Assembly (NCBI GenBank): GCA_004799545.1
Contig: SSMU01000009.1
Location: 82,824 to 146,823, forward strand
Reading direction: 5' to 3'
Source: Phenylobacterium sp.
GTDB taxonomy: Bacteria; Pseudomonadota; Alphaproteobacteria; Caulobacterales; Caulobacteraceae
Length of the DNA stretch: 64,000 bases
Notes under the pieces: model-generated
The model's database searches: none
Told to the model about the DNA's origin: nothing
The model's input: only the letters and a program-made list of their open reading frames with translations
Made by a program: the position numbers and the translations under genes
In this document: positions 20,068-28,280 of the stretch, one piece after another
Position numbering within the stretch: the stretch's first letter is position 1
How the letters are laid out: the number at the start of each line of letters is the position of its first letter

Positions 20068-21847
20068 GCCGCCCCCCGGCGTGGGTCATCTCGATCAGGA
20101 ACTTCTGCATGTCCCAGGCGCCGGTGGGGCACCGCTCGGCGCAGAGGCCGCAGTGCAGGCAGACGTCCTCGTCCTTCACCATCACCCGCCCGGTGGCCAG
20201 CGTCCCGGAGACGTAGAGGTCCTGGGTCGGGTTCTCGGCGGGCGCCTTCAGCCGGCCGCGGAGGTCCTCCTCCTCGCCGTCCTCGGTGAAGGTGATGCAG
20301 TCCATCGGGCAGATGTCGACGCAGGCGTCGCACTCGATGCACAGCTTGTCGGCGAACACCGTCTCCACGTCGCAGTTGAGGCAGCGCTCGGCCTCCTTGA
20401 AGCCGAGTTCGCGGTCGAAGCCCAGCTCGACCTCCAGCCGCACGTCCTTCAGCGCCACGACCTTGTCGCGCAGCGGCACCCGGTAGCGCTGGTCGTTGGA
20501 GATGTCGTTGTCGTAGCTCCACTCGTGGATGCCCATCTTCTGGGACACCAGGGAGAACTCCGGCGGCGGCCTGAGGCTGACGTCCTCGCCGCGGCAGAAC
20601 TTGTCGATCGAGACCGCGGCGTCGTGGCCGTGCGCCACCGCCCAGATGATGTTCTTCGGCCCGAACGCCGCATCGCCGCCGAAGAAGACGTGCGGCAGGC
20701 TCGACTGCATGGTGAGCGGGTTGACCTGCGGCATGCCGATGGCGTCATCGAAGGCCAGGCCGGCGTCGCGCTCGATCCAGGGGAAGGAGTTCTCCTGGCC
20801 CACCGCCACCAGCACGTCGTCGCACTCGTAGTGCTCGTCCGCGTCGCCCGAGGGGACCAACCGCCGGCGGCCGCTCTCGTCGTATTCGGCGTGGACCACC
20901 TCGAAGGTGACGCCGGTCAGCTTGCCGACCTCGTGGGTGAAGGCCTTGGGCACCCGGAAGTTGAGGATCGGGATGTCCTCGTGGATCGCGTCCTCCTTCT
21001 CCCAGGGCGAGGCCTTCATCTCCTCGAACCCGGAGCGGACGATCACCTTGACGTCCTCGCCGCCCAGCCGGCGCGAGGTGCGGCAGCAGTCCATGGCGGT
21101 GTTGCCGCCGCCCAGCACGATCACGCGGCGGCCAATCTTGTCGATGTGGCCGAACGAGACGCTGGAGAGCCAGTCGATGCCGATGTGGATGTTGGCGCGG
21201 GCCTCCTCGCGGCCCGGCAGCTCCAGGTCGCGGCCGCGCGGCGCGCCGGAACCCACGAAGATCGCGTCGTAGCCCTCGGCGAGCAGGGCCTTCAGGCTAT
21301 CGATGCGCGAGCCCATCCTGAGCTCCATCCCGCCGAGCGCGGTGATGTAGCCGACCTCCTCGTCGATCACTTCCTCGGGCAGGCGGAAGCGCGGGATCTG
21401 GCTGCGGATCATGCCGCCGGTCTTGGCCTCGCCGTCGTAGATGGTGATCTCGTAGCCGAGCGGCGCCAGGTCGCGCGCCACGGTGAGCGAAGCCGGGCCG
21501 CAGCCGATCAGGGCGACGCGCTTGCCATTGGACTGTTCGGCCGGGCTCGGTAGCCGGGCCGTGACGCCGGCCTTGTTGTCCGCCGCCACCCGCTTCAGCC
21601 GGCAGATCGCCACCGGCTCGTCCTCGACCCGGCCGCGCCGGCAGGCCGGCTCGCACGGCCGATCGCAGGTCCGCCCGAGGATCCCCGGGAAGACGTTGGA
21701 CGTCCAATTGACCATGTAGGCGTCGGTGTACCGGCCTTCCGCGATCAGGCGGATGTATTCCGGAACCGGCGTATGCGCCGGACATGCCCACTGACAGTCG
21801 ACGACCTTGTGGAAGTAATCTGGCCCCCAGTTACTCGTCCGTTGCAA
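20060..21847 (-). CDS. GltD/PadH-like NAD(P)-binding iron-sulfur flavoprotein with C-terminal ferredoxin domain
   Basis: 595 residues from a TTG at 21847 with AAGGAAAG upstream; an ATG at 22006 would add 53 residues unlike the family. The N-terminal part has the 4Fe-4S cysteines of glutamate synthase small subunits (VVDCQWACPAHTPVPEY, then CDRPCEPACRRG). An FAD site (RVALIGCGPASLTVARDL) and NAD(P) site (RVIVLGGGNTAMDCC) follow. The C-terminus carries two 4Fe-4S motifs (CIECDACVDICPMDC; CLHCGLCAERCPTGAW). Such subunits link 2-oxoacid oxidoreductases to NAD(P), as PadH is thought to do in phenylglyoxylate oxidoreductase. First gene of the korAB operon. Confidence 0.85.
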   Translation of the reverse strand: MQRTSNWGPDYFHKVVDCQWACPAHTPVPEYIRLIAEGRYTDAYMVNWTSNVFPGILGRTCDRPCEPACRRGRVEDEPVAICRLKRVAADNKAGVTARLPSPAEQSNGKRVALIGCGPASLTVARDLAPLGYEITIYDGEAKTGGMIRSQIPRFRLPEEVIDEEVGYITALGGMELRMGSRIDSLKALLAEGYDAIFVGSGAPRGRDLELPGREEARANIHIGIDWLSSVSFGHIDKIGRRVIVLGGGNTAMDCCRTSRRLGGEDVKVIVRSGFEEMKASPWEKEDAIHEDIPILNFRVPKAFTHEVGKLTGVTFEVVHAEYDESGRRRLVPSGDADEHYECDDVLVAVGQENSFPWIERDAGLAFDDAIGMPQVNPLTMQSSLPHVFFGGDAAFGPKNIIWAVAHGHDAAVSIDKFCRGEDVSLRPPPEFSLVSQKMGIHEWSYDNDISNDQRYRVPLRDKVVALKDVRLEVELGFDRELGFKEAERCLNCDVETVFADKLCIECDACVDICPMDCITFTEDGEEEDLRGRLKAPAENPTQDLYVSGTLATGRVMVKDEDVCLHCGLCAERCPTGAWDMQKFLIEMTHAGGRHG

Positions 21848-22196
21848 AACGCTTTCCTTCCCGCGACGCTCTACTCTCGCGAAGGCCTGGCGGCTGCTTA
21901 CAAGCAGACGCCCCTTGCCTGTCGCGACGCGGCGTTGAGTGCCAAAGGTTACGTCCCGGGGCCCGGCAAAGCCAAGCCTTTCCTGATCGTTGTTCGCTGA
22001 TTCCAATTCCGCGAGAAGCTTCCCTGGCGGCGCCCGAGGGCCGGGCAGAGGGCCGGCCGAGGGCAGATCGCCTCAAGCGAACGTGACTCACGGGATCGTT
22101 TTACCGGCGGGGGGAACCCTGGCGGCCCCCAGAGGTAAATGATACCTTAATCCACGGGAGATCCCTGCTGTCCTGCAGGGACGGGAGAACCGAGCC
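21848..22196. promoter_or_regulatory. Divergent intergenic region between the korAB operon and a small gene, with a hairpin at the small gene's leader
   Basis: No coding capacity I believe in. It must hold promoters for the leftward oxidoreductase operon and the rightward 59-residue gene, but no clear -35/-10 pair stands out. A perfect inverted repeat, TCCCTGC (22162-22168) and GCAGGGA (22175-22181), ends just before the GGGAG ribosome binding site of the small gene and could affect its translation. Confidence 0.45.
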
Positions 22197-22376
22197 ATGA
22201 CGCCCGAAAGCGACGTCTTCGACCCGACTCAGTCCTTTGGCTATTCCGCCGCCGCGCGCGCCGACGTCCCGCCGCTCGACGAGGAGGCCGGGCCCGCCGC
22301 CCTGTTCCAGGAGATCAACGAGCGCCGCGCCCGGATCGAGAACGCCGAGCTGCTGCGCCACCTCCGCGGCCTCTAG
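22197..22376 (+). CDS. Small hypothetical acidic protein (59 residues)
   Basis: Reads from ATG 22197 to TAG 22374-22376 with GGGAG about ten bases upstream. The N-terminal half is acidic and Pro/Ala-rich (ESDVFDPTQSFGYSAAARAD). The C-terminal half is a predicted charged amphipathic helix (ALFQEINERRARIENAEL). No signal peptide or membrane segment. Good ribosome binding site, GC-rich third positions and a hairpin after it (22401-22418) support a real gene. Function unknown. Confidence 0.6.
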   Translation: MTPESDVFDPTQSFGYSAAARADVPPLDEEAGPAALFQEINERRARIENAELLRHLRGL

Positions 22377-22671
22377 CGGCCGTCCAGAATTGACCTGAAA
22401 GCCCCGCTGAGGCGGGGCCGGCGCCTGCCCGCGCCGCTTTCGCCATGAAGCTTTCATGACCTGCGCGCGGGGCCGCTTGACCGCCCACGCCCCTTGGGTC
22501 ATTCCCCCGACAGGCGCGCGGGCCCGCTCGTGCGCCCTCCATCCCAGGATCCTCAAACCCAATGCCCGGCGAAAGTCCCAGTCGACCTAACGCGCCGCGG
22601 CGGGCGCCTCGGTAGCCCCGTCCTGACGGGCTTGCCGGGCGGCTCTCGCGGCCGACCTCGAAGGTAAGCCC
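22377..22671. promoter_or_regulatory. Intergenic region upstream of the ABC transporter genes
   Basis: Holds a GC hairpin at 22401-22418 (GCCCCGC, loop TGAG, GCGGGGC) that may end the small-gene transcript, although no T-run follows on that strand. An inverted repeat at 22444-22458 (CATGAA, GCT, TTCATG) is a candidate operator. No gene or clear promoter was identified. AAGGTAA precedes the permease ATG at 22672. Confidence 0.4.
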
Positions 22672-24423
22672 ATGGTGTTCCTCTTCGGAGACCGTGACAG
22701 CCTGCGCCGCCTGCCGCGGCTCTTGCCGGCGCAGGTCGCCCCGTCGTGGGCCGACCTGATCGCCTTCGTCGCGCTCGCCGCCATCGCCGTCTCGATCCTG
22801 CGCGGCGCGCACGAGATGGGCGCGCCGCTGAGCGCGCTGCAGGCGCGGCCGGTGACGCTCAACCCGGCGCGGCTGCCGGAATACGCCCTGCTCACCACGC
22901 TTCGGATGTTCGCGGCGCTGGGCGCCTCGCTGCTGTTCACCTTCGTCGTCGCGACGCTGGCCGCCAAGAGCCGCAAGGCCGAGCTGGTCATCGTGCCGGC
23001 GCTGGACATCCTGCAGTCGGTGCCGGTGCTGGGCTTCCTGACCTTCACCGTGACCTTCTTCATGGGCCTGTTCCCAGCCCGTGAGCTGGGGGTCGAGCTG
23101 GCGGCGATCTTCGCCATCTTCACCAGCCAGGCCTGGAACATGGCCTTCAGCTTCTACCAGTCGCTCAGGACCATTCCAAAGGACCTGGACGAGGTCGCCC
23201 GCCAGTTCGCCTTCTCGCCCTGGCGGCGGTTCATGCGGTTGGAGCTGCCGTTCGCCACGCCGAGCCTGGTCTGGAACATGATGATGTCCATGTCCGGCGG
23301 CTGGTTCTTCGTGGTCGCTTCCGAGGCGATCACCGTCGGCAAGACCACCATCGCCCTGCCCGGCATCGGCTCCTGGCTGTCGCTGGCGATCGAGCAGAAG
23401 GACATGAGGGCGGTGGCCGCCGGGGTGGCGACCATGGGCGTGGTCATCGTGCTCTACGACCAGCTGCTGTTCCGCCCGATCATCGCCTGGGCCGACAAGT
23501 TCAAGTTCGAGCAGACCGCCTCGGGCGACCGGCCGCGCTCCTGGGTCTACGACCTGTTCCGCCGCACCCGCGTCCTGCGTCTGACCGCCGCCCCGCTGAT
23601 GTGGCCCGCCCGGCTGCTGACCATGATCGACTGGCCGCGCGCGCGCCGTCCGCAGATCCGCCTGACGCCCACCGCCGAACGGGCGGTCAGCTACGCCTGG
23701 ATCGGCCTCGTGGCCCTGGGCGCGCTGGCCGCGATGGCCTTCATCTGGTCCTTCGTCAGCCGCACGCTGACCTGGCACGACGTGCTGATCGCCTTCGGCC
23801 TGGCGGTCCTGACCCTGGTGCGGGTGCTGGTGCTGATCGCCATCGCCAGCGTCATCTGGGTGCCGATCGGGGTCTGGATCGGCCTTCGGCCCCGCTGGTC
23901 GGCCCGACTGCAGGCCCTGGCCCAGTTCCTGGCCGCCTTCCCGGCCAACGTCCTCTTCCCCTTCGCGGTCGCCCTGATCGTCGGCTGGCGGCTCAACCCC
24001 AACGTCTGGCTGTCGCCGCTTATGGTGCTGGGCACCCAGTGGTACATCCTGTTCAACGTCATCGCCGGAGCGGGCGCGATCCCGGGCGACCTCAAGGAGG
24101 CGGCCGGGGTGTTCGGCCTGAAGGGCTGGCAGTGGTGGCGGCGCGTCAGCCTGCCGGCCATCTTCCCCTACTATGTGACCGGCGCGATCACCGCCTCGGG
24201 CGGCTCCTGGAACGCCTCCATCGTCGCCGAGGCGGTGAGCTGGGGGAACCAACACATCGAGGCCGCGGGCCTCGGCTCCTACATCGCCAAGGCCACCGTA
24301 GCCGGCGACTACGCCCGCGTGGCGCTGGGGGTGGGCGTGATGTCGGTCTTCGTGATCCTGCTCAACCGCGTCCTCTGGCGACCGATGTATGCGTTCGCCG
24401 AGCGCCGCCTGCGTCTCGACTGA
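22672..24423 (+). CDS. ABC transporter permease, two fused permease domains (NitT/TauT type)
   Basis: 583 residues with about 12 hydrophobic segments in two homologous halves, each a binding-protein-dependent permease domain. The EAA-type loops read DLDEVARQFAFSPWRRFMRLE in the first half and DLKEAAGVFGLKGWQWWRRVS in the second. One polypeptide therefore supplies both membrane halves of the importer. Family relatives import nitrate, sulfonates or other small anions. The ATPase gene follows after 12 bp. No periplasmic binding protein is encoded nearby, so the substrate is unknown. Confidence 0.9.
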   Translation: MVFLFGDRDSLRRLPRLLPAQVAPSWADLIAFVALAAIAVSILRGAHEMGAPLSALQARPVTLNPARLPEYALLTTLRMFAALGASLLFTFVVATLAAKSRKAELVIVPALDILQSVPVLGFLTFTVTFFMGLFPARELGVELAAIFAIFTSQAWNMAFSFYQSLRTIPKDLDEVARQFAFSPWRRFMRLELPFATPSLVWNMMMSMSGGWFFVVASEAITVGKTTIALPGIGSWLSLAIEQKDMRAVAAGVATMGVVIVLYDQLLFRPIIAWADKFKFEQTASGDRPRSWVYDLFRRTRVLRLTAAPLMWPARLLTMIDWPRARRPQIRLTPTAERAVSYAWIGLVALGALAAMAFIWSFVSRTLTWHDVLIAFGLAVLTLVRVLVLIAIASVIWVPIGVWIGLRPRWSARLQALAQFLAAFPANVLFPFAVALIVGWRLNPNVWLSPLMVLGTQWYILFNVIAGAGAIPGDLKEAAGVFGLKGWQWWRRVSLPAIFPYYVTGAITASGGSWNASIVAEAVSWGNQHIEAAGLGSYIAKATVAGDYARVALGVGVMSVFVILLNRVLWRPMYAFAERRLRLD

Positions 24424-24435
24424 GGAGGCCCAAAC

Positions 24436-25752
24436 ATGTCTGTCGCCCTGCAAGGCCAGCCGCTCGTCGAGGTGAAGAACCTGCGCCACCTCTACGGCAA
24501 GCCGTCGGACGGCGAGCTCCTGGTCCTGGACCAGGTCAACCTGGCGCTAGGCGAGAACGAGATCGTCGGCCTGCTCGGCCGCTCCGGCTCCGGCAAGTCC
24601 ACCCTGCTCCGCTCGATCGCCGGCCTGATCACCCCCACCGGCGGCGAGATCGACTTCGCGAAGAACCCCGATGGCAGCGGACCGGTGGCGGTCTCCATGG
24701 TGTTCCAGAGCTTCGCCCTGTTCCCCTGGCTCACCGTGCAGCAGAACGTCGAGCTGGGACTGGAGGCCAAGCACGTCCCCGCTGAGACCCGCCGCAAGCG
24801 GGCGCTGGCCGCCATCGACCTGATCGGCCTCGACGGCTTCGAGAACGCCTATCCGAAGGAGCTGTCCGGCGGCATGCGCCAGCGGGTGGGCCTGGCCCGC
24901 GCCCTGGTCGTGGATCCCGATATCCTCTTGATGGACGAGCCGTTCTCCGCCCTCGACGTGCTCACCGCCGAGACCCTGCGCACCGACCTTCTCGACCTCT
25001 GGTGCGAGGGCCGCATGCAGATCCGCTCGATCCTGATCGTCACCCACAACATCGAGGAGGCGGTGCTGATGTGCGACCGCATCCTGGTGTTCTCCTCGAA
25101 CCCCGGGCGGATCATCAGCGAGGTGCGCGTGGACCTGCCGCAGCCGCGCAATCGCCAGGACCCCCGCTTCCGCATCCTGGTGGATGATATCTACACCCGC
25201 ATGACCCAGCGGACCGCGGGCGACGAGGCGCGGCGCAGCGACGGCCTGTTCCCCGGCGTCGGCATCGGCATGTTGCTGCCGGAGATCTCCACCAACGCCC
25301 TGGCCGGCCTGATGGAGGCGGTCGCCGCCGAGCCGTTCGGCGGCAAGGCCGACCTGCCGGAGCTGGCCGCCGCCCTGCACTACGAGGCCGACGAGCTGTT
25401 CGGCGTCGCCGAGACCCTGCAGCTGATGCGCTTCGCCGAGGTCGAGGGCGGTGACATCCGCCTTTCCGCCGCGGCCCGCCGCTACGTCGAGGCCGACACC
25501 GACGCGCGCAAGCAGCTGTTCGCCCAGCACCTGCTGGCCTATGTGCCGCTCGCCGCCTACATCCGCCGCGAGCTGGACAATGACGCCGACCATGAGTTGC
25601 CGGCGGCGCGCATCCGCGAGGAGCTGGAGGAGATGATGTCGCCGGGCTACGCCGAGCAGACCATCCGGGCCGTCGTCGCCTGGGCGCGCTACGCCGAGGC
25701 CTTCGCCTACGACGAGGGCGCCGGTCTGTTCACCCTGGAGAACCCGAGCTGA
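24436..25752 (+). CDS. ABC transporter ATPase with AAA-associated C-terminal domain
   Basis: 438 residues. Residues 1-260 are a NitT/TauT-like ATPase: Walker A LLGRSGSGKSTLLRS, Q-loop MVFQSFALFPWLTV, signature LSGGMRQRVGLARAL, Walker B ILLMDEPFSALDV, switch histidine in LIVTHNIEEAV. The remaining 170 or so residues form an extra helical domain (ISTNALAGLMEAVAAEPFGG onward) of the AAA-associated C-terminal type, possibly a regulatory or substrate-sensing part. Co-transcribed with the fused permease (12-bp gap). Confidence 0.92.
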   Translation: MSVALQGQPLVEVKNLRHLYGKPSDGELLVLDQVNLALGENEIVGLLGRSGSGKSTLLRSIAGLITPTGGEIDFAKNPDGSGPVAVSMVFQSFALFPWLTVQQNVELGLEAKHVPAETRRKRALAAIDLIGLDGFENAYPKELSGGMRQRVGLARALVVDPDILLMDEPFSALDVLTAETLRTDLLDLWCEGRMQIRSILIVTHNIEEAVLMCDRILVFSSNPGRIISEVRVDLPQPRNRQDPRFRILVDDIYTRMTQRTAGDEARRSDGLFPGVGIGMLLPEISTNALAGLMEAVAAEPFGGKADLPELAAALHYEADELFGVAETLQLMRFAEVEGGDIRLSAAARRYVEADTDARKQLFAQHLLAYVPLAAYIRRELDNDADHELPAARIREELEEMMSPGYAEQTIRAVVAWARYAEAFAYDEGAGLFTLENPS

Positions 25753-25839
25753 GGTTGCAGTGCGGAAACTATTTGCCGGCTAGGGCGTATGGAGCGGAGC
25801 CATGGGGCGGTCGGCCCGGCGCCGAGGAGTGAGGGGACG

Positions 25840-27216
25840 ATGAGGGGCATCCGGACTGGGCTCGCGCCCGCCTGCGCGGTGTTTGTGGGGCTGGCCTGCG
25901 CCTCGGCGGCCTTCGCCCAGGACAACCCGCCGCCGCAAGCCGCCTCGACCTCCAAGTCCGTCGAGCCGGAGCGCTGGGCCCTCCACCTGCAGGGCACCGA
26001 CATCCTTCAGTACTACCCCTCGTTCCACTCGCCGTTTCAGGGCCCCAACAGCTTCCGGCCGCAGGCGACCTGGGGCAACACCGTCGATGCGACGCTCTAC
26101 GCCGGGGTCAGGCCCTGGTCGGGCGGCGAGGTCTGGCTGAACCTCGAGGCCTATCAGGGCTACGCCCCCAACAACACCCTGGGCGCCGCGGGCTACATCA
26201 ACGGCGATGGCGCCAAGGTCGGCCACGCCCACCCCTACGGCCGCATCGCGCGCCTGTTCTTCCGCCAGACCATCGACCTCGGCGGCGAGGCCGACAACCA
26301 GGAGGCCGACCTCAACGAGCTGGCCCAGAACCGCACCAAGGACCGGATCGTGGTCACCGCCGGCAAGCTCAACGTCACCGACATCTTCGACGCCAACAAA
26401 TACGCCCACGACCCGCGCGGCGACTTCATGAACTGGTCGATGATCACGGCGGGAAGCTTCGACTACGCCGCCGACGCCTGGGGCTACACCTACGGCGCCG
26501 CCGCCGAGTGGTATCACGGCGACTGGACCTTGCGCGGCGGGATCTTCGACCTCTCGATCCTGCCCAACAACGCCGTCCTGACCTCGGACTTCCACCAGTT
26601 CCAGCTGGTCGGCGAGGCCGAGCGGCGGATCAGCTGGAACGGCCATCCGGGCGCCATCCGGCTGACCGGCTTCCTCACCCGCGGCAACATGGGCCGCTAC
26701 GACGACGCCACCGCGCTCGCGGCGCGCACCGGCCAGCCCGCCGACGTCGCCCTGGTCCGCCACTACGCCAGCCGGCCCGGCGTGCATGTGGGATTCGAGC
26801 AGGAGGTGGCCGATGGCGTCGGCGTGTTCGGCCGGCTCGGCTGGTCGGACGGCGACTACGAGTCCTACGAGTACACCGACATCGACGGCACGGCGCAGCT
26901 CGGCGTCTCGCTCTCCGGCGACCGCTGGGGCCGCAAGACCGACAACATCGGCCTCGCCGCCGTCGCCAACCGCCTGTCGCACGCCGGCGAGCGCTACCTC
27001 GACGCCGGCGGCCTCGGCATCCTGGTCGGCGACGGCCGCCTGCCGCATCCGGGCGAGGAGCAGATCCTCGAGGCCTTCTACAGCTTCCAGCTTTCCCGCA
27101 ACCTGCACCTCAGCCTCGACGACCAGTTCGTCGAGCACCCGGCCTACAACCGCGACCGCGGCCCGGTGAACGTCGTCGGCCTGCGCCTGCACTTCGAAGG
27201 CGCGGCCAAGCCCTAG
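25840..27216 (+). CDS. OprB-like carbohydrate-selective outer membrane porin
   Basis: 458 residues from the ATG at 25840 (AGGGG six bases upstream); a signal peptide ends SAAFAQ. The mature protein is rich in alternating beta strands and aromatic girdle residues, with OprB-type segments such as LHLQGTDILQYYPSFHSPF, NLEAYQGYAPNN and RIVVTAGKLNVTDIFDANKYAHDPR. It ends in a strand VVGLRLHFEGAAKP. It may let the ABC importer's substrate across the outer membrane, since it lies 87 bp downstream of the ATPase gene, but this is inferred. Confidence 0.82.
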   Translation: MRGIRTGLAPACAVFVGLACASAAFAQDNPPPQAASTSKSVEPERWALHLQGTDILQYYPSFHSPFQGPNSFRPQATWGNTVDATLYAGVRPWSGGEVWLNLEAYQGYAPNNTLGAAGYINGDGAKVGHAHPYGRIARLFFRQTIDLGGEADNQEADLNELAQNRTKDRIVVTAGKLNVTDIFDANKYAHDPRGDFMNWSMITAGSFDYAADAWGYTYGAAAEWYHGDWTLRGGIFDLSILPNNAVLTSDFHQFQLVGEAERRISWNGHPGAIRLTGFLTRGNMGRYDDATALAARTGQPADVALVRHYASRPGVHVGFEQEVADGVGVFGRLGWSDGDYESYEYTDIDGTAQLGVSLSGDRWGRKTDNIGLAAVANRLSHAGERYLDAGGLGILVGDGRLPHPGEEQILEAFYSFQLSRNLHLSLDDQFVEHPAYNRDRGPVNVVGLRLHFEGAAKP

Positions 27217-27292
27217 GGGGCGGCCGATCCCGATGGCCGCGCCACCTTCCATGGCGTACGATCAAGCTTGCTGGAGGGCGGGGGGACGGGCG

Positions 27293-28216
27293 ATGCTTCG
27301 ATTGGTGCTGCTGATCGCGGGCTTGCTGGCTGCCTGTCCCGCCGCGGCCCAGGTCACACCCTTTCCGCCCGACTTCCGCATCCAGGACATCCCCACCAAT
27401 GGCGCCGTGATCCACGTGCGGGTCGGCGGTCACGGCCCGGCCGTCGTCCTGCTGCACGGTTTTGGCGACACCGGCGACATGTGGGGCGCCATGGCCGCCG
27501 ACCTGGCGCGCGACCACACGGTGGTGGTTCCCGACCTGCGCGGACTGGGCCTTTCCTCCAAGCCCGCCGGCGGCTTCGACAAGAAGACCCAGGCCGGTGA
27601 CGTGGCCGGCGTCATGGACGCGTTGCACGTCGCCCGCGCCGACCTGATCACCCACGACATCGGCAACATGGTGGGCTTCGCCTTCGCCGCCCAGCATCCG
27701 GACCGCGTCACCCGCTTCGTGCTGATCGATGCGCCGGTGCCTGGCGTCGGGCCCTGGGAGGAGATCCTCAAGACTCCGCTGCTTTGGCATTTCCACTTCG
27801 GCGGGCCGGACATGGAGCGCCTGGTGGCGGGCCGCGAGCGGATCTACCTCGACCGCTTCTACAACGACTTCGGCGCCCACCCGGAGCGCATCACCGAAGC
27901 GACGCGCAACCACTACGCCGCGCTCTACGCCTTGCCGGGCGCCATGCACTCCAGCTTCGCCCAGTTCGCGGCCTTCGATCAGGACGCGATCGACGACAAG
28001 GCGATCCTGGCGGCGAAGGGCAAGCTGACCATGCCGGTGCTGGCGCTGGGCGGGGAGAAGTCGTTCGGCCTGACCATGGCCGAAGTCATGCGCGCCGCCG
28101 CCGTCAACGTGCAGCCGGGCATCATCCCGGATTCCGGCCACTGGATCATGGACGAGAACCCGAAGGCGACCATCGCCGCAGTCCGCGCCTTCCTCGACGC
28201 CGGCCCGCGGCCCTAG
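27293..28216 (+). CDS. Exported alpha/beta hydrolase, epoxide hydrolase/haloacetate dehalogenase type
   Basis: 307 residues from the ATG at 27293; the signal peptide ends near CPAAAQ (residue 20). The oxyanion motif HGFG is at 55-58. The nucleophile is aspartate D122 in THDIGNMVGFAFA, as in epoxide hydrolases and haloacetate dehalogenases, not serine. The catalytic histidine lies in DSGHWIMDENP near the C-terminus. Its substrate is unknown. It follows the porin gene by 76 bp on the same strand. Export of this enzyme type is somewhat unusual. Confidence 0.85.
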   Translation: MLRLVLLIAGLLAACPAAAQVTPFPPDFRIQDIPTNGAVIHVRVGGHGPAVVLLHGFGDTGDMWGAMAADLARDHTVVVPDLRGLGLSSKPAGGFDKKTQAGDVAGVMDALHVARADLITHDIGNMVGFAFAAQHPDRVTRFVLIDAPVPGVGPWEEILKTPLLWHFHFGGPDMERLVAGRERIYLDRFYNDFGAHPERITEATRNHYAALYALPGAMHSSFAQFAAFDQDAIDDKAILAAKGKLTMPVLALGGEKSFGLTMAEVMRAAAVNVQPGIIPDSGHWIMDENPKATIAAVRAFLDAGPRP

Positions 28217-28225
28217 CGGCGCGCG

Positions 28226-28252
28226 AAAAAGGCCCCGGATCGCTCCGGGGCC
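28226..28252 (-). terminator. Rho-independent terminator of tig
   Basis: Read leftward, GGCCCCGGA pairs with TCCGGGGCC around a CGAT-type loop, followed by TTTTT (28226-28230). It lies 28 bp after the tig stop. Rightward the hairpin lacks a T-run, so any stop of the hydrolase transcript here would be weaker. Confidence 0.8.
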
Positions 28253-28280
28253 TCCGTGTCTTCGCGTCTCAGTACGAGCG

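Noticed and set aside
18322..20289. 655-codon frame antisense to korA, and a 724-codon frame antisense to the permease and its surroundings (22315-24489)
   Set aside because: Both are dominated by Arg, Gly, His and Ala as expected for the reverse frame of GC-rich genes, and the sense genes have clear motifs.
27293..28216. Serine-type esterase call for the hydrolase after the porin
   Set aside because: The nucleophile position is aspartate (THDIGN), which fits epoxide hydrolases or dehalogenases rather than serine esterases.
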